A stretch of DNA of 64,000 bases from the NCBI RefSeq assembly GCF_021405525.1, contig NZ_JAGQAG010000001.1, positions 1,612,001 to 1,676,000 on the forward strand, written 5' to 3'. This DNA is from Ruegeria pomeroyi. GTDB taxonomy: Bacteria > Pseudomonadota > Alphaproteobacteria > Rhodobacterales > Rhodobacteraceae. The notes beneath the pieces are model-generated. The model was not told where the DNA came from, did no database searches, and saw only the letters and a list, made by a program, of their open reading frames with translations. This document shows, in pieces, positions 16,762 to 25,638 of the stretch. A program made the translations under genes and the position numbers. The first letter of the stretch is position 1. Every line of letters starts with the position of its first letter.

Positions 16762-17649
16762 GTGAAGGTAGACTCGAACACGGCGGTTGTGACGATCTGT
16801 CGGGACGACGCGTATTTCCTGACCCGCTTCGTGCAATATTATGGCGGGCTTTTCGGGCGCAACAACCTCTATATCATCAGCCATGGGGACGAGCCGCTGG
16901 TGCGCGAGCTGGCGCAGGGCTGCAACATCTTTCCGGTGCCCGCCATTGAAACAAGCCAGTTCACCATGCTGCACTGGCGCACCAAGAACCACCTCAAGAA
17001 CGCGCTCAGGCAGTGGTACAAACACGTTCTGGTCTGTGACGTGGACGAGTTCGTGGTGGTCGATCCGTCGACGGGGATGAACCTGCGCACCTGGCTGGAC
17101 GATGCGCCGGGGCGGACCGTATATACTGCGATGGGACTGGAGATCGTGCATCTGCGCGACCGCGAGAAGGACGATATCGGCGGCGGCATCCTGGGACCGC
17201 GCCGCCACGCGCAGGTGGCGCTGCACTATGCCAAACCCTGTATCGTATCACGCCCTGCCAAGATCGGGCGCGGCGGCCATTACGCCGAATACGAAAAGCT
17301 GAACATGCCGGATTTCCTCTACATGTTCCACATGAAGTATTGCGACTATGGGCTTTATGTCGAAACGCTCAATCGCCGCAACGCCTTCATCGAGAAGCAG
17401 AAAGAGGTGGCCGGTGACGGCACCGTGCGCACCAACCCGAAATGGTTCGCCGACGGGCGCGACGATGATGCGGTGTTCAGTGCCTTCGAGCGGCGACCGG
17501 TGGTCGAGAGCTTTGATCTGAGCCATGTGCGAGAGGTTATGCATTCCACCTGGGAGCAGCGCGGCGATGGGCTGTGGCATTTCCAGCGGCCCGAATATGA
17601 CGAGCTCTACATGCTGCCCGTCCGGTTTGGCGGGGCCGACTGCGCCTGA
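16762..17649 (+). CDS. Glycosyltransferase family 2 / 92-like protein
   Basis: About 295 residues beginning VKVDSNTAVVTICRDDAYFL, the first beta strand and loop of a GT-A fold that binds the nucleotide sugar. A DVDEFVVV motif near residue 95 is the DxD-type metal site. The pattern of KNHLKNALRQWYKHVLVCDVDEF is typical of bacterial DUF23/GT92-like enzymes, which often act on surface glycans. The GTG start is preferred because AGAGG lies 8 bases upstream; an in-frame ATG at 16678 would add 28 residues without family character. No polysaccharide cluster surrounds it, so the acceptor is unknown. Confidence 0.8.
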   Translation: MKVDSNTAVVTICRDDAYFLTRFVQYYGGLFGRNNLYIISHGDEPLVRELAQGCNIFPVPAIETSQFTMLHWRTKNHLKNALRQWYKHVLVCDVDEFVVVDPSTGMNLRTWLDDAPGRTVYTAMGLEIVHLRDREKDDIGGGILGPRRHAQVALHYAKPCIVSRPAKIGRGGHYAEYEKLNMPDFLYMFHMKYCDYGLYVETLNRRNAFIEKQKEVAGDGTVRTNPKWFADGRDDDAVFSAFERRPVVESFDLSHVREVMHSTWEQRGDGLWHFQRPEYDELYMLPVRFGGADCA

Positions 17650-17675
17650 GCCGGCCCCACGGGACGTGGCGCTGA

Positions 17676-19064
17676 TCAGCGGGTCAGCGCATCCAGGATC
17701 CGCGCCCACGAGCGGATACCCTTGTGGAAGCTTTCCACATCATATTTCTCGTTGGGCGAATGGATGGCGTCGTCGTCATTGGCATAACCCACCAGCATCG
17801 AATCAAGCCCGAGCACCGATTTGAAGAACCCGACCACCGGGATCGAGCCACCCATGCCGGTGAACACCGCCTCGCGGCCCCATTCGTCGGACAGCGCGCC
17901 GCGGGCGGCCTCCATCTCGGGGCGGGTGATATTCATCACCGAGGCTTTCGACCCCTCCAGATCGTTGTCCCAGATCACCCCCGCATCGGGGCTGAGCTGT
18001 GCCTCGACATGTTTGCGGATCGCGACGCGCAGCTTGTCGGGGTCCTGATCGCCGACCAGCCGGCAGGTGATCTTGCAATGGGCCTGGGCCGGGATCACGG
18101 TCTTGGACCCAGCGCCGTTATAGCCGCCCCACAGCCCGTTTACTTCAAGCGTCGGGCGCGCCCATTGCTGTTCCAACGTCGAATAGCCCTGTTCGCCATG
18201 CGCCTGGCTATAGCCGACCGAGCTGAGGTACTCACCCTCGTCGAAGCCGCAATTTTCCCATTGCCGCAGCTGCTCGGCGGGCACTTCGTGCACGCCTTCG
18301 TAGAAGCCTTCGACCGCGACGCGGCCCGTCTCTTCGTCATAGAACGAGGTTACGATGCGCGACAGCTCGCGCAGCGGGTTCAGGCCGGGGCCACCGTAAT
18401 GGCCCGAATGCAGGTCGATGCGCGGGCCGGTGATGGTGAATTCATCCTTGAGCATGCCGCGCAGCTGCGCGGCGATCGACGGCACCCCGCGCGACACCAT
18501 CGAGGTGTCACAGACCAGCGCGATATCGGCCTTCAATTCTTCGGCATTGGCCTGAAGGAAGGGGACCAGCGAGGGCGAGCCGCTCTCCTCCTCGCCCTCG
18601 AAGAAAAAGGTGATCCGGCAGGGCAGGGTGCCATGCACCGCCTTCCAGGCGCGGCAGGCCTCGACAAAGGTCATCAACTGGCCCTTGTCGTCCGAAGACC
18701 CGCGGCCCCGGATCACGCGCCCGTTCGGCGTGTCCTCGATCTGCGGTTCGAACGGCGGGCTGGTCCACAGGTTCAGCGGATCGACCGGCTGCACATCGTA
18801 ATGGCCGTAAAACAGCACATGCGGGGCGTCGTCATGATCAGCGGCCACATGGCCCACCACCATCGGGCGGCCCGGCGTGACCCGCTTTTCGGCGGTAATG
18901 CCGATCCCGGCCAGATCGGCCACCAGCCAGTCCGCGGCCTGGTCACAGGCCTCGGCATAGGCCGGATCGGTCGAGATCGAGGGGATGCGCAGCAGCTCCA
19001 TCAGCCGGTCGATGGCGGCGGGCAGGTCGGTGTCGATACGCGAGAGGACGTCGTCGAGGGACAT
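17676..19064 (-). CDS. M20 family metallopeptidase (dipeptidase)
   Basis: 462 residues, the size of the M20 dipeptidase/carnosinase-like branch. Zinc-site motifs are in order: HVLFYGHYDVQPVD, GRGSSDDKGQL and FEGEEESGSPSL, with an aspartate in VCDTSMVSRG, and the dimerisation (lid) domain follows at roughly 200-350. The C-terminal histidine is in YANDDDAIHSPNEKY. It likely hydrolyses dipeptides or other N-acyl amino acids in the cytoplasm. AAGGAA precedes the ATG by about 7 bases. It is convergent with the glycosyltransferase and divergent from hemA. Confidence 0.92.
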   Translation of the reverse strand: MSLDDVLSRIDTDLPAAIDRLMELLRIPSISTDPAYAEACDQAADWLVADLAGIGITAEKRVTPGRPMVVGHVAADHDDAPHVLFYGHYDVQPVDPLNLWTSPPFEPQIEDTPNGRVIRGRGSSDDKGQLMTFVEACRAWKAVHGTLPCRITFFFEGEEESGSPSLVPFLQANAEELKADIALVCDTSMVSRGVPSIAAQLRGMLKDEFTITGPRIDLHSGHYGGPGLNPLRELSRIVTSFYDEETGRVAVEGFYEGVHEVPAEQLRQWENCGFDEGEYLSSVGYSQAHGEQGYSTLEQQWARPTLEVNGLWGGYNGAGSKTVIPAQAHCKITCRLVGDQDPDKLRVAIRKHVEAQLSPDAGVIWDNDLEGSKASVMNITRPEMEAARGALSDEWGREAVFTGMGGSIPVVGFFKSVLGLDSMLVGYANDDDAIHSPNEKYDVESFHKGIRSWARILDALTR

Positions 19065-19381
19065 CGGGCGGTTCCTTGTCTTGCGGGATATTCGGAGCGG
19101 AGCCTAGCAGCCCCGCCCGCCCTGTCCAGTGGCCGCCGTTCACGATGGGAAACCGCAACCGGGATTTGCGGCGCCCGCTGCCGTTTTTGACGTCCATCGC
19201 GGCGCAGGGCGCCTTGTCCCCGAAAAAGCGGCGGTTTAATTGACGCAAGTCAAGGCTGCGACATCGGGGCCGGATGTAACAGTTGAAAAAATGATGCGCC
19301 GCAGATATCCATTCACGAACGCGAATGTGGCGTAGAGCCTGACCTGCCGCAACCCGGCCGCACGATACGAAGGAGGATCCG
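19065..19381. other. Intergenic region between the M20 peptidase and hemA
   Basis: 317 bases with no gene. It holds the FNR-type palindrome at 19240-19253. A possible hemA promoter TTGAAA (19283-19288) is followed by only a poor -10 box near 19306, and AAGGAGG stands before the hemA GTG. Nothing else is recognised. Confidence 0.6.
19240..19253. promoter_or_regulatory. FNR/CRP-family box upstream of hemA
   Basis: TTGACGCAAGTCAA is a perfect TTGAC-N4-GTCAA inverted repeat, fitting the TTGA-N6-TCAA core recognised by FnrL and related regulators. It is centred about 135 bases before the hemA start. FnrL control of hemA is established in Rhodobacter; here it is inferred from sequence and position. 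Confidence 0.7.
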
Positions 19382-20605
19382 GTGGACTATTCGGTTAAAC
19401 TCGACGCCGCAATTCAGAAGCTTCACGACGAAGGCCGCTATCGCACCTTCATCGACATCGAACGGCGCAAGGGCCATTTCCCACATGCGATCTGGACCCG
19501 TCCGGACGGCAGCGAGAAAGAGATCACCGTCTGGTGCGGCAACGATTATCTGGGCATGGGCCAGCAACCGGTCGTGCTGGAGGCGATGCAAGAGGCGCTG
19601 ACCGCCGCTGGTGCCGGTTCGGGCGGCACCCGCAACATTTCCGGCACCACCGTCTATCACAAGCGGCTCGAGGCCGAACTGGCCGACCTGCACGGCAAAG
19701 AGGCAGCGCTGCTGTTCACCTCGGCCTATATCGCCAATGACGCGACGCTGAGCACCTTGCCCAAGCTGTTCCCCGGCCTGATCATCTATTCCGACGCGCT
19801 CAACCACGCCTCGATGATCGAGGGCGTGCGTCGTAACGGCGGCGCCAAGCGTATCTTCCGCCACAACGACGTGGCGCATCTGCGCGAGCTGCTGGCCGCC
19901 GACGACCCGGCCGCGCCCAAGCTGATCGCTTTTGAATCGGTCTATTCGATGGACGGCGATTTCGGCCCCATCGAAGAGATCTGCGACCTGGCCGACGAAT
20001 TCGGCGCCCTGACCTATATCGACGAGGTGCACGCGGTCGGCATGTACGGTCCGCGCGGTGGCGGCGTGACCGAGCGTGACAACCTGGCCCACCGCATCGA
20101 CATCATCAATGGCACGCTGGCCAAGGCCTATGGCGTGATGGGTGGCTATATCGCGGCCAGCGCGAAAATGTGCGATGCCATCCGCTCTTATGCGCCGGGT
20201 TTCATCTTTACCACCTCGCTGCCACCGGCGGTTGCGGCAGGCGCTGCGGCCTCGGTCGCCTATCTGAAGAACGCGCAAGAGCTGCGCGACCAGCATCAGA
20301 CCCAGGCCCGCATCCTGAAAACGCGGCTCAAGGGGCTGGGCCTACCGCTGATCGACCACGGCAGCCATATCGTGCCGGTGATCGTGGGCGACCCGGTGCA
20401 CACCAAGAAGCTGAGCGATATGCTGCTGGAAGATTTCGGTATCTATGTGCAGCCGATCAATTTCCCCACCGTGCCACGCGGAACCGAACGCCTGCGCTTT
20501 ACCCCGTCGCCGGTGCATGGTCCCAAGGAAGTGGACAAACTGGTAAAGGCGATGGATGCGCTTTGGTCGCATTGTGCGCTAAATCGCGCCGAATTGGCGG
20601 GTTGA
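19382..20605 (+). CDS. hemA: 5-aminolevulinate synthase
   Basis: 407-residue PLP enzyme condensing glycine with succinyl-CoA, the first step of tetrapyrrole synthesis in alphaproteobacteria. Family text: [22 protein letters not shown], the [17 protein letters not shown] loop and the Schiff-base lysine in [13 protein letters not shown]. It starts with GTG, supported by AAGGAGG 5 bases upstream; no better ATG is in frame. The upstream FNR-type box suggests oxygen-responsive expression. It is followed after 132 bases by a RodZ-like gene. Confidence 0.97.
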   Translation: MDYSVKLDAAIQKLHDEGRYRTFIDIERRKGHFPHAIWTRPDGSEKEITVWCGNDYLGMGQQPVVLEAMQEALTAAGAGSGGTRNISGTTVYHKRLEAELADLHGKEAALLFTSAYIANDATLSTLPKLFPGLIIYSDALNHASMIEGVRRNGGAKRIFRHNDVAHLRELLAADDPAAPKLIAFESVYSMDGDFGPIEEICDLADEFGALTYIDEVHAVGMYGPRGGGVTERDNLAHRIDIINGTLAKAYGVMGGYIAASAKMCDAIRSYAPGFIFTTSLPPAVAAGAAASVAYLKNAQELRDQHQTQARILKTRLKGLGLPLIDHGSHIVPVIVGDPVHTKKLSDMLLEDFGIYVQPINFPTVPRGTERLRFTPSPVHGPKEVDKLVKAMDALWSHCALNRAELAG

Positions 20606-20737
20606 AAACACGCGCCCGTGTGCAAATCCTTTGTCCTATGATAGGGTTGAGGATAACAACAGGCACGGACGAATCGTTATGGGGACGATTCTTGGCGCTG
20701 TCAGTAGCATCTGGCAGCCAACTTTGGGGCGGCAGGA

Positions 20738-21943
20738 ATGATCGGGCGCAGGTCTCAGCGCAAGTCGACACACGTAGAGGAGGAGAAGCCGCGCGGCTTC
20801 GACGACTTCGAGCTGCGTCTGGGCGATACCATGCGCGGCGAACGCGCGACCATGGGGAAGTCGCTGCTGGATGTGCAGCGCGAGTTGCGGATCAAAGCCA
20901 ACTACATTGCTGCCATCGAGAATTGCGATCCGTCCGCATTTGACACTCCGGGTTTCATCGCTGGTTACGTACGCTCGTACGCCCGCTATCTGGGGATGGA
21001 CCCCGACGATTGTTTCACCAAATTCTGCGCCGAAAGCGGCTTTGAGGTGGCGCATGGCATGTCCGCGCAGGCGTCCAGCGTCAAGAAGCCTGGTGCCACC
21101 CCGCAACGCCGCCAGGCGGCCAGTGATCCGTTCATTGCCCCCAATACACCCTTTGCGCCGGGTCGAGATTCGTTCCTGTCGCAGATCGAGCCGCGCGCCG
21201 TTGGCTCGGTTCTCGTGTTGGCTGCACTGATCGGCGGTATTGGTTTTGGCGGCTGGTCGGTTCTGAAAGAGGTTCAGCAGGTGCAGGTGGCACCTGTCGA
21301 ACAGGCACCACTTGTACTATCCGATCTCGATCCTCTGAACGGCGCTGGCGACACGCTGCAATCCGAGATGGCACCGCCCTCGGTCGAGGCACTTGACCGG
21401 CTCTACCGTCCGCAAGCTCTGGACGTGCCGGTGTTGGTAGCGCGAGACGCACCCATCGCTACGCTGGACCCGCGTACAGTGGGTAATTTCCAGCCCCCCG
21501 AACTGCCCGAAGTGCAGCTGAGCGAGACGCAGCGCGCGGTTGAGGCTCTGTTGCCGCAGGTGGTCGAGGAGATTGAACCGACGCTCAAGATCGTTGCCGT
21601 CAGCCCAGCCTGGATGCGGGTTACCGCCGCCGATGGCAGTGTGATCTTCGAAGGAACTCTGGGCACGATCGAACAGGGCAATGTCTATGAGGTGCCGCTG
21701 ACCGAGGAGCCGCCGAAGCTTCTGGTGGGCGAATCCGGTGGTGTCTATTTCAGCATGAATGGCGCGCATTACGGTCCGATCGGGGCACGTGGCACCGTCA
21801 CGCGCAATGTGGTCCTGTCAATGGATGCAGTTGACGAACGGTTCGATATCGCCGATCTAGAGGCCGATCAGAACAACGCCCTGCGCCAGTTGCTGGTGGC
21901 CGAGGCGCAGAGCACCCAGCCCCAACAGGCCGCCGCCGACTGA
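20738..21943 (+). CDS. RodZ-like helix-turn-helix membrane protein
   Basis: 401 residues. An N-terminal HTH_25 domain (LRLGDTMRGERATMGKSLLDVQ through AAIENCDPSAFDTPGFIAGYVRSYARYLGMD) precedes a Pro/Ala linker and one transmembrane segment at about 150-170 (AVGSVLVLAALIGGIGFGG). A periplasmic DUF4115 domain follows (IVAVSPAWMRVTAADGSVIFEGTL). RodZ anchors MreB to the membrane during rod-shape elongation. The position just upstream of ispG is shared by RodZ genes in many proteobacteria. A role in cell shape is inferred from family. Confidence 0.87.
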   Translation: MIGRRSQRKSTHVEEEKPRGFDDFELRLGDTMRGERATMGKSLLDVQRELRIKANYIAAIENCDPSAFDTPGFIAGYVRSYARYLGMDPDDCFTKFCAESGFEVAHGMSAQASSVKKPGATPQRRQAASDPFIAPNTPFAPGRDSFLSQIEPRAVGSVLVLAALIGGIGFGGWSVLKEVQQVQVAPVEQAPLVLSDLDPLNGAGDTLQSEMAPPSVEALDRLYRPQALDVPVLVARDAPIATLDPRTVGNFQPPELPEVQLSETQRAVEALLPQVVEEIEPTLKIVAVSPAWMRVTAADGSVIFEGTLGTIEQGNVYEVPLTEEPPKLLVGESGGVYFSMNGAHYGPIGARGTVTRNVVLSMDAVDERFDIADLEADQNNALRQLLVAEAQSTQPQQAAAD

Positions 21944-22012
21944 TCCGCTTGCCGCCAACGGCGCGGGGGCCTATCTAGGGGGCAACCCGTCCCGCTGAAC
22001 AGGCTTGGCCCC

Positions 22013-23140
22013 ATGTCCCACAATCCCGTGCGCCCCTGGCGCAATGTCTATCGCCGCAAATCGCGCCAGATCATGGTGGGCAACGTGCCTGTGGGCGGCG
22101 ATGCGCCGATCTCGGTCCAGACGATGACCAACACGCTGACCACCGATGTGGCCGCCACCGTGGCCCAGGTGCAGGCGGCGGCCGAGGCGGGAGCGGATAT
22201 CGTGCGGGTCTCGGTCCCGGACGAGGCCAGCGCGCGGGCCCTGCGCGAGATCGTACGCGAAAGCCCGGTGCCGATCGTGGCCGATATCCATTTCCACTAT
22301 CGCCGGGGGATCGAGGCGGCCGAGGCGGGCGCGGCCTGTCTGCGCATCAACCCCGGCAATATCGGCAGCCCGGACCGGGTGCGCGAGGTGATCAAGGCGG
22401 CGCGCGATCACGGCTGTTCGATCCGGATCGGGGTGAATGCCGGAAGCCTGGAAAAGCACCTGCTGGAGAAATACGGCGAGCCGTGTCCCGAAGCGATGGT
22501 GGAAAGCGGGCTGGAACATATCCGCATCCTGCAGGACAACGATTTCCACGAGTACAAGATCAGCGTGAAGGCCAGCGACGTGTTCCTGTCGGCCGCCGCC
22601 TATCAGGGCATTGCCGAGGCCACCGACGCCCCGATTCACCTGGGGATCACCGAGGCGGGCGGGCTGGTCAGCGGCACCATCAAATCTGCCATCGGCCTGG
22701 GGAACCTTTTGTGGATGGGGATCGGTGACACGATCCGCGTCAGCCTCAGCGCCGATCCGGTCGAAGAGGTGAAGGTCGGCTACGAGATCCTCAAGTCGCT
22801 GGGTCTGCGCCATCGCGGCGTCAACATCATCTCGTGCCCCAGCTGCGCGCGGCAGGGGTTTGACGTGATCAAGACGGTCGAGGCGCTGGAAAAGCGGCTG
22901 GAGCACATCAAGACACCGATGAGCCTGTCGATCATCGGCTGTGTGGTGAACGGCCCGGGCGAGGCGCTGATGACCGATGTGGGTTTCACGGGCGGCGGCG
23001 CCGGGTCGGGGATGGTCTATCTGGCAGGCAAGGCCAGCCACAAGATGTCCAACGAACGGATGATCGACCATATCGTCGAAGAGGTCGAGAAAAAGGCCGC
23101 CGCGCTCGAGGCCGCCTCGGCCGCCGAGGCGGCAGAGTAG
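22013..23140 (+). CDS. ispG: 4-hydroxy-3-methylbut-2-enyl diphosphate synthase
   Basis: 375-residue IspG (GcpE), the [4Fe-4S] enzyme converting MEcPP to HMBPP in the MEP isoprenoid pathway. The N-terminal TIM barrel begins [20 protein letters not shown], with [12 protein letters not shown] and HLGITEAGG segments. The C-terminal cluster cysteines are in [12 protein letters not shown] and [10 protein letters not shown]. The length matches the single-insert bacterial form. It follows the RodZ-like gene by 69 bases and is probably co-transcribed with it. Confidence 0.97.
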   Translation: MSHNPVRPWRNVYRRKSRQIMVGNVPVGGDAPISVQTMTNTLTTDVAATVAQVQAAAEAGADIVRVSVPDEASARALREIVRESPVPIVADIHFHYRRGIEAAEAGAACLRINPGNIGSPDRVREVIKAARDHGCSIRIGVNAGSLEKHLLEKYGEPCPEAMVESGLEHIRILQDNDFHEYKISVKASDVFLSAAAYQGIAEATDAPIHLGITEAGGLVSGTIKSAIGLGNLLWMGIGDTIRVSLSADPVEEVKVGYEILKSLGLRHRGVNIISCPSCARQGFDVIKTVEALEKRLEHIKTPMSLSIIGCVVNGPGEALMTDVGFTGGGAGSGMVYLAGKASHKMSNERMIDHIVEEVEKKAAALEAASAAEAAE

Positions 23141-23147
23141 AGCCGGG

Positions 23148-23408
23148 CTATCCGGCGCGGGCCAATGGGGCGGCGTGCCGGCTGCGCGACTGGGTCAGAT
23201 CGCGCGACAGCCGCGCGATCCGGGCTTCCTTCATCGACAGTTCCAGATCCAGTCCCTCAAGCGTGCGGCGCAGGTCCTGTATCCGGTCCGTCTGTTGCCG
23301 GATATGGAACTGCGACAGGCGCAGCCTGCGCGCGGTAAGATACCAGAGCGCAAAGAATCCGACGGCGGGCAACAGGCCCGCAAGGGGGGCAAGGGTAATC
23401 ATATCCAT
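23148..23408 (-). CDS. Small membrane protein with cytoplasmic coiled coil
   Basis: 86 residues: one transmembrane helix at about 4-25 (TLAPLAGLLPAVGFFALWYL), a basic turn (TARRLRL) and a helical stretch (QQTDRIQDLRRTLEGLDLEL) with coiled-coil heptads. It is convergent with ispG. No named family is recognised; the topology recalls small division or cell-envelope proteins, but no function can be assigned. Confidence 0.6.
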   Translation of the reverse strand: MDMITLAPLAGLLPAVGFFALWYLTARRLRLSQFHIRQQTDRIQDLRRTLEGLDLELSMKEARIARLSRDLTQSRSRHAAPLARAG

Positions 23409-23483
23409 GCCCCGAGCCTAACCGCAAAAAGGTTAACAACCCGGTGATGCCCATCACGAAAATCTGGGCATTTTCGGGGCAGC

Positions 23484-23505
23484 GGCGCCGGTCCTGGCCG
23501 GCGCC
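23484..23505 (-). terminator. Hairpin after the DsbA-like gene
   Basis: GGCGCCGG (23484-23491) pairs with CCGGCGCC (23498-23505), 6 bases beyond the DsbA-like stop on the minus strand. No T-run follows, so Rho-independent termination is uncertain. Confidence 0.5.
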
Positions 23506-23511
23506 ATCAGA

Positions 23512-24267
23512 TCAGCTGCGTTCGGCGCGCAACGCGTCCGCGACCTGCTGCATCTGGTCTGCGGGCAGATAGCCGCGCAACATCTCGGTTTCCATCACGA
23601 AGGATGGCGTGCCGGAAATGTTCAGTCGCTGCGCCAGCGCCCTTGTTTCGGCCAGGCGGCGGGTGACTTCTTCGCTTTCCATCTCCGCCAGGATGGCGTC
23701 GGTATCAAGCCCCAGCCCCTCGCCGATACGGCGCAATGCGACGGCGTCGGCTTCGCCGGTAAAGTCGAGCAGCGCGTCATGCACCTGTTTATAGGCATCC
23801 GGCCCCGCCACGATCAGGGTGGCCACGGCAAAGCGGGACGAGGCCAGCGAGGCCTCGCCCAGGATCGGGAATTCCTTGATGATCAGGCGGATATTGCCGT
23901 CCGATTGCAGCAGTTCGGCCACCTCGGGCACGGCGCGGCGGCAATAGCCGCAGCGGTAATCCATGAACTCGACCAGGGTGATGTCGCCCTCGGGATTGCC
24001 GCCGACCCAGGAATAGCCGTCATTGAACAGCTCTTCGGCATTGACCTGCACCAGGTGCAGATCCTGCTGCGCCTCTTCCTGCGCCTTGCGCTGTTCCAGC
24101 AGGTTCACCGCCTCGATGATCACCTCGGGGTTTTCCAGCAGATAGGCGCGCACCTGCTCGCCAAAGGCGGCGCGCTGGTCGGGGGTCATGTCGGACAGGT
24201 CCAGCGCCTGGGCCGGGACCGAGAGAAGCGACAGGGCCGTCACGGCCGGGGCGATATGGCGGAGCAT
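23512..24267 (-). CDS. DsbA family thiol-disulfide oxidoreductase
   Basis: 251 residues. A signal peptide (LRHIAPAVTALSLLSVPAQA) is followed by a helical N-terminal extension and a thioredoxin-fold domain with active site DYRCGYCRRAVPEV. The cis-proline is in ISGTPSFVME. The arrangement fits the DsbA/DsbG-like (ScsC, BdbD-type) periplasmic branch. Three ATG codons stand in a row (24273, 24270, 24267); the third is 7 bases from AAGGA and is preferred. The first two overlap the TGA stop of the upstream M48 gene, indicating translational coupling of a protease and a disulfide enzyme, both envelope quality-control functions. Confidence 0.9.
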   Translation of the reverse strand: MLRHIAPAVTALSLLSVPAQALDLSDMTPDQRAAFGEQVRAYLLENPEVIIEAVNLLEQRKAQEEAQQDLHLVQVNAEELFNDGYSWVGGNPEGDITLVEFMDYRCGYCRRAVPEVAELLQSDGNIRLIIKEFPILGEASLASSRFAVATLIVAGPDAYKQVHDALLDFTGEADAVALRRIGEGLGLDTDAILAEMESEEVTRRLAETRALAQRLNISGTPSFVMETEMLRGYLPADQMQQVADALRAERS

Positions 24268-24269
24268 CA

Positions 24270-25616
24270 TCATTTCCTTTTCACTGAGCGTTCCGATGCC
24301 AACAGCACATCCTGCGCCCGTTGCCAACCGGGAGATCCGGTGGGCAGGGCGCCAACGGCGCGTTTGGCGTGAATAAGAGCGTCTTCGGGGCGGCCCTGAA
24401 GCGCATAGCGTTCGGCGGTCACCATCGAGGCCATGCCGTCATTGCCAAGCTTGGCATAGGCAACGGCCAGATCGCGCAACATGCGCAGGTCGCGATATTC
24501 GCGGGCGCGGGCGCGTTCCAGCACGTCCAGCGCGGCGCGGTCCTGTCCGGCGCTCAGCAGCGCGCGGCCATATCCCGCCAGGATCAGCGCGTTGTTGGGG
24601 GCAAGGTCCACCGCCTGTTCATAGGTGGCGACGGCGGATTGGGTCTGTCGGTGCTCCATCAGGATCTGGCCCTTGAGTTCCACATAGAACGGGTCCTCGG
24701 GGCGCAGCGCGATGGCGCCGTCGATGGCGGCGCGGGCGCGGGCCAGGTTGCGGTCGCGGTGCCAGGCGATCGCCTCGCGCATCAGGCGGATGTCGCGATG
24801 CGGTTCCTCGGCGGCGCGGCCCAAGGTCCATTTCGAACTGCGGGAAAAGGCCGACAACTTGCCGCGCACGCGCGCGAACCAATAGTCGGCATTGGGGTTC
24901 TCGGGGGCCTTGTCGCCATAGGATTGCAGAAAGGCCTCGGCATTGCGGATGCGGTCGCGGGTCAGCGGGTGGGACTGCATATAGGGGTCCTGCCGCCCGA
25001 CGCTCAGCAATTCCTGCCCGGCAAAGGTACGGTGCAGGTCGACCAGCCCGCGCAGGGAAATATCGGACCAGCGCAGATAGCTGGCGGCCGAATTGTCGGC
25101 CGCCGACTCTTCGGCCCGTGTATGTTTCAGAAAGCCGCGCAGGGCCGAGCTTTGCGTGCCCGCCGCGATCCCGGCAGCAGCCTCGCCGCCGCCCGCCGCC
25201 GCCGCGATCAGCGACAGGGCCAGGCCCAGCTTCGACAGGGTCTGCGCGTTTTCGAAATTGCCGATCCGCCGGGCGATATGGCCATTGGCGATATGGGCCG
25301 CCTCGTGCGCGATCACCGCTTGCAGGATATCGGCGCGGGCGACCTTCTGGATCAGGCCGGAATGGATGAAGATGGCATTGTGATCCAGCACAAAAGCGTT
25401 GAGCGAGCTGTCATCCACCACCAACAGCTTGACCCGGCGCGGGTTCAGCCCGGCGGCGCGCAGGATGGGAAAGGCCAGCTCCTCGAGCCCGTTTTCGATA
25501 TCAGGGTCGCGCAGCAAGGTGATGGCCGAGGCGCTGCCTGCCGTGACCAGCCACAGCAAAGCAACCAGCAAAAGGGCCGGGATTGACGCCAGCCGGGATA
25601 CGCGGTCAAAAGCCAT
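24270..25616 (-). CDS. M48 family metalloprotease with TPR repeats (BepA/YfgC-like)
   Basis: 448 residues. A signal peptide (LLLVALLWLVTAGSASA) is followed by an M48 domain with zinc motif VIAHEAAHIANGHIARR and a downstream ESAADNSAASYL glutamate region. From about residue 300 there are tetratricopeptide repeats (YEQAVDLAPNNALILAGYGRAL and neighbours). This order is that of BepA, which maintains LPS transport and beta-barrel assembly in the periplasm. The ATG at 25616 is chosen because upstream in-frame sequence overlaps the divergent aminotransferase start. The gene is coupled to the DsbA-like gene downstream. Confidence 0.92.
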   Translation of the reverse strand: MAFDRVSRLASIPALLLVALLWLVTAGSASAITLLRDPDIENGLEELAFPILRAAGLNPRRVKLLVVDDSSLNAFVLDHNAIFIHSGLIQKVARADILQAVIAHEAAHIANGHIARRIGNFENAQTLSKLGLALSLIAAAAGGGEAAAGIAAGTQSSALRGFLKHTRAEESAADNSAASYLRWSDISLRGLVDLHRTFAGQELLSVGRQDPYMQSHPLTRDRIRNAEAFLQSYGDKAPENPNADYWFARVRGKLSAFSRSSKWTLGRAAEEPHRDIRLMREAIAWHRDRNLARARAAIDGAIALRPEDPFYVELKGQILMEHRQTQSAVATYEQAVDLAPNNALILAGYGRALLSAGQDRAALDVLERARAREYRDLRMLRDLAVAYAKLGNDGMASMVTAERYALQGRPEDALIHAKRAVGALPTGSPGWQRAQDVLLASERSVKRK

Positions 25617-25638
25617 GGCCGCACATTGGGAGAATGCC

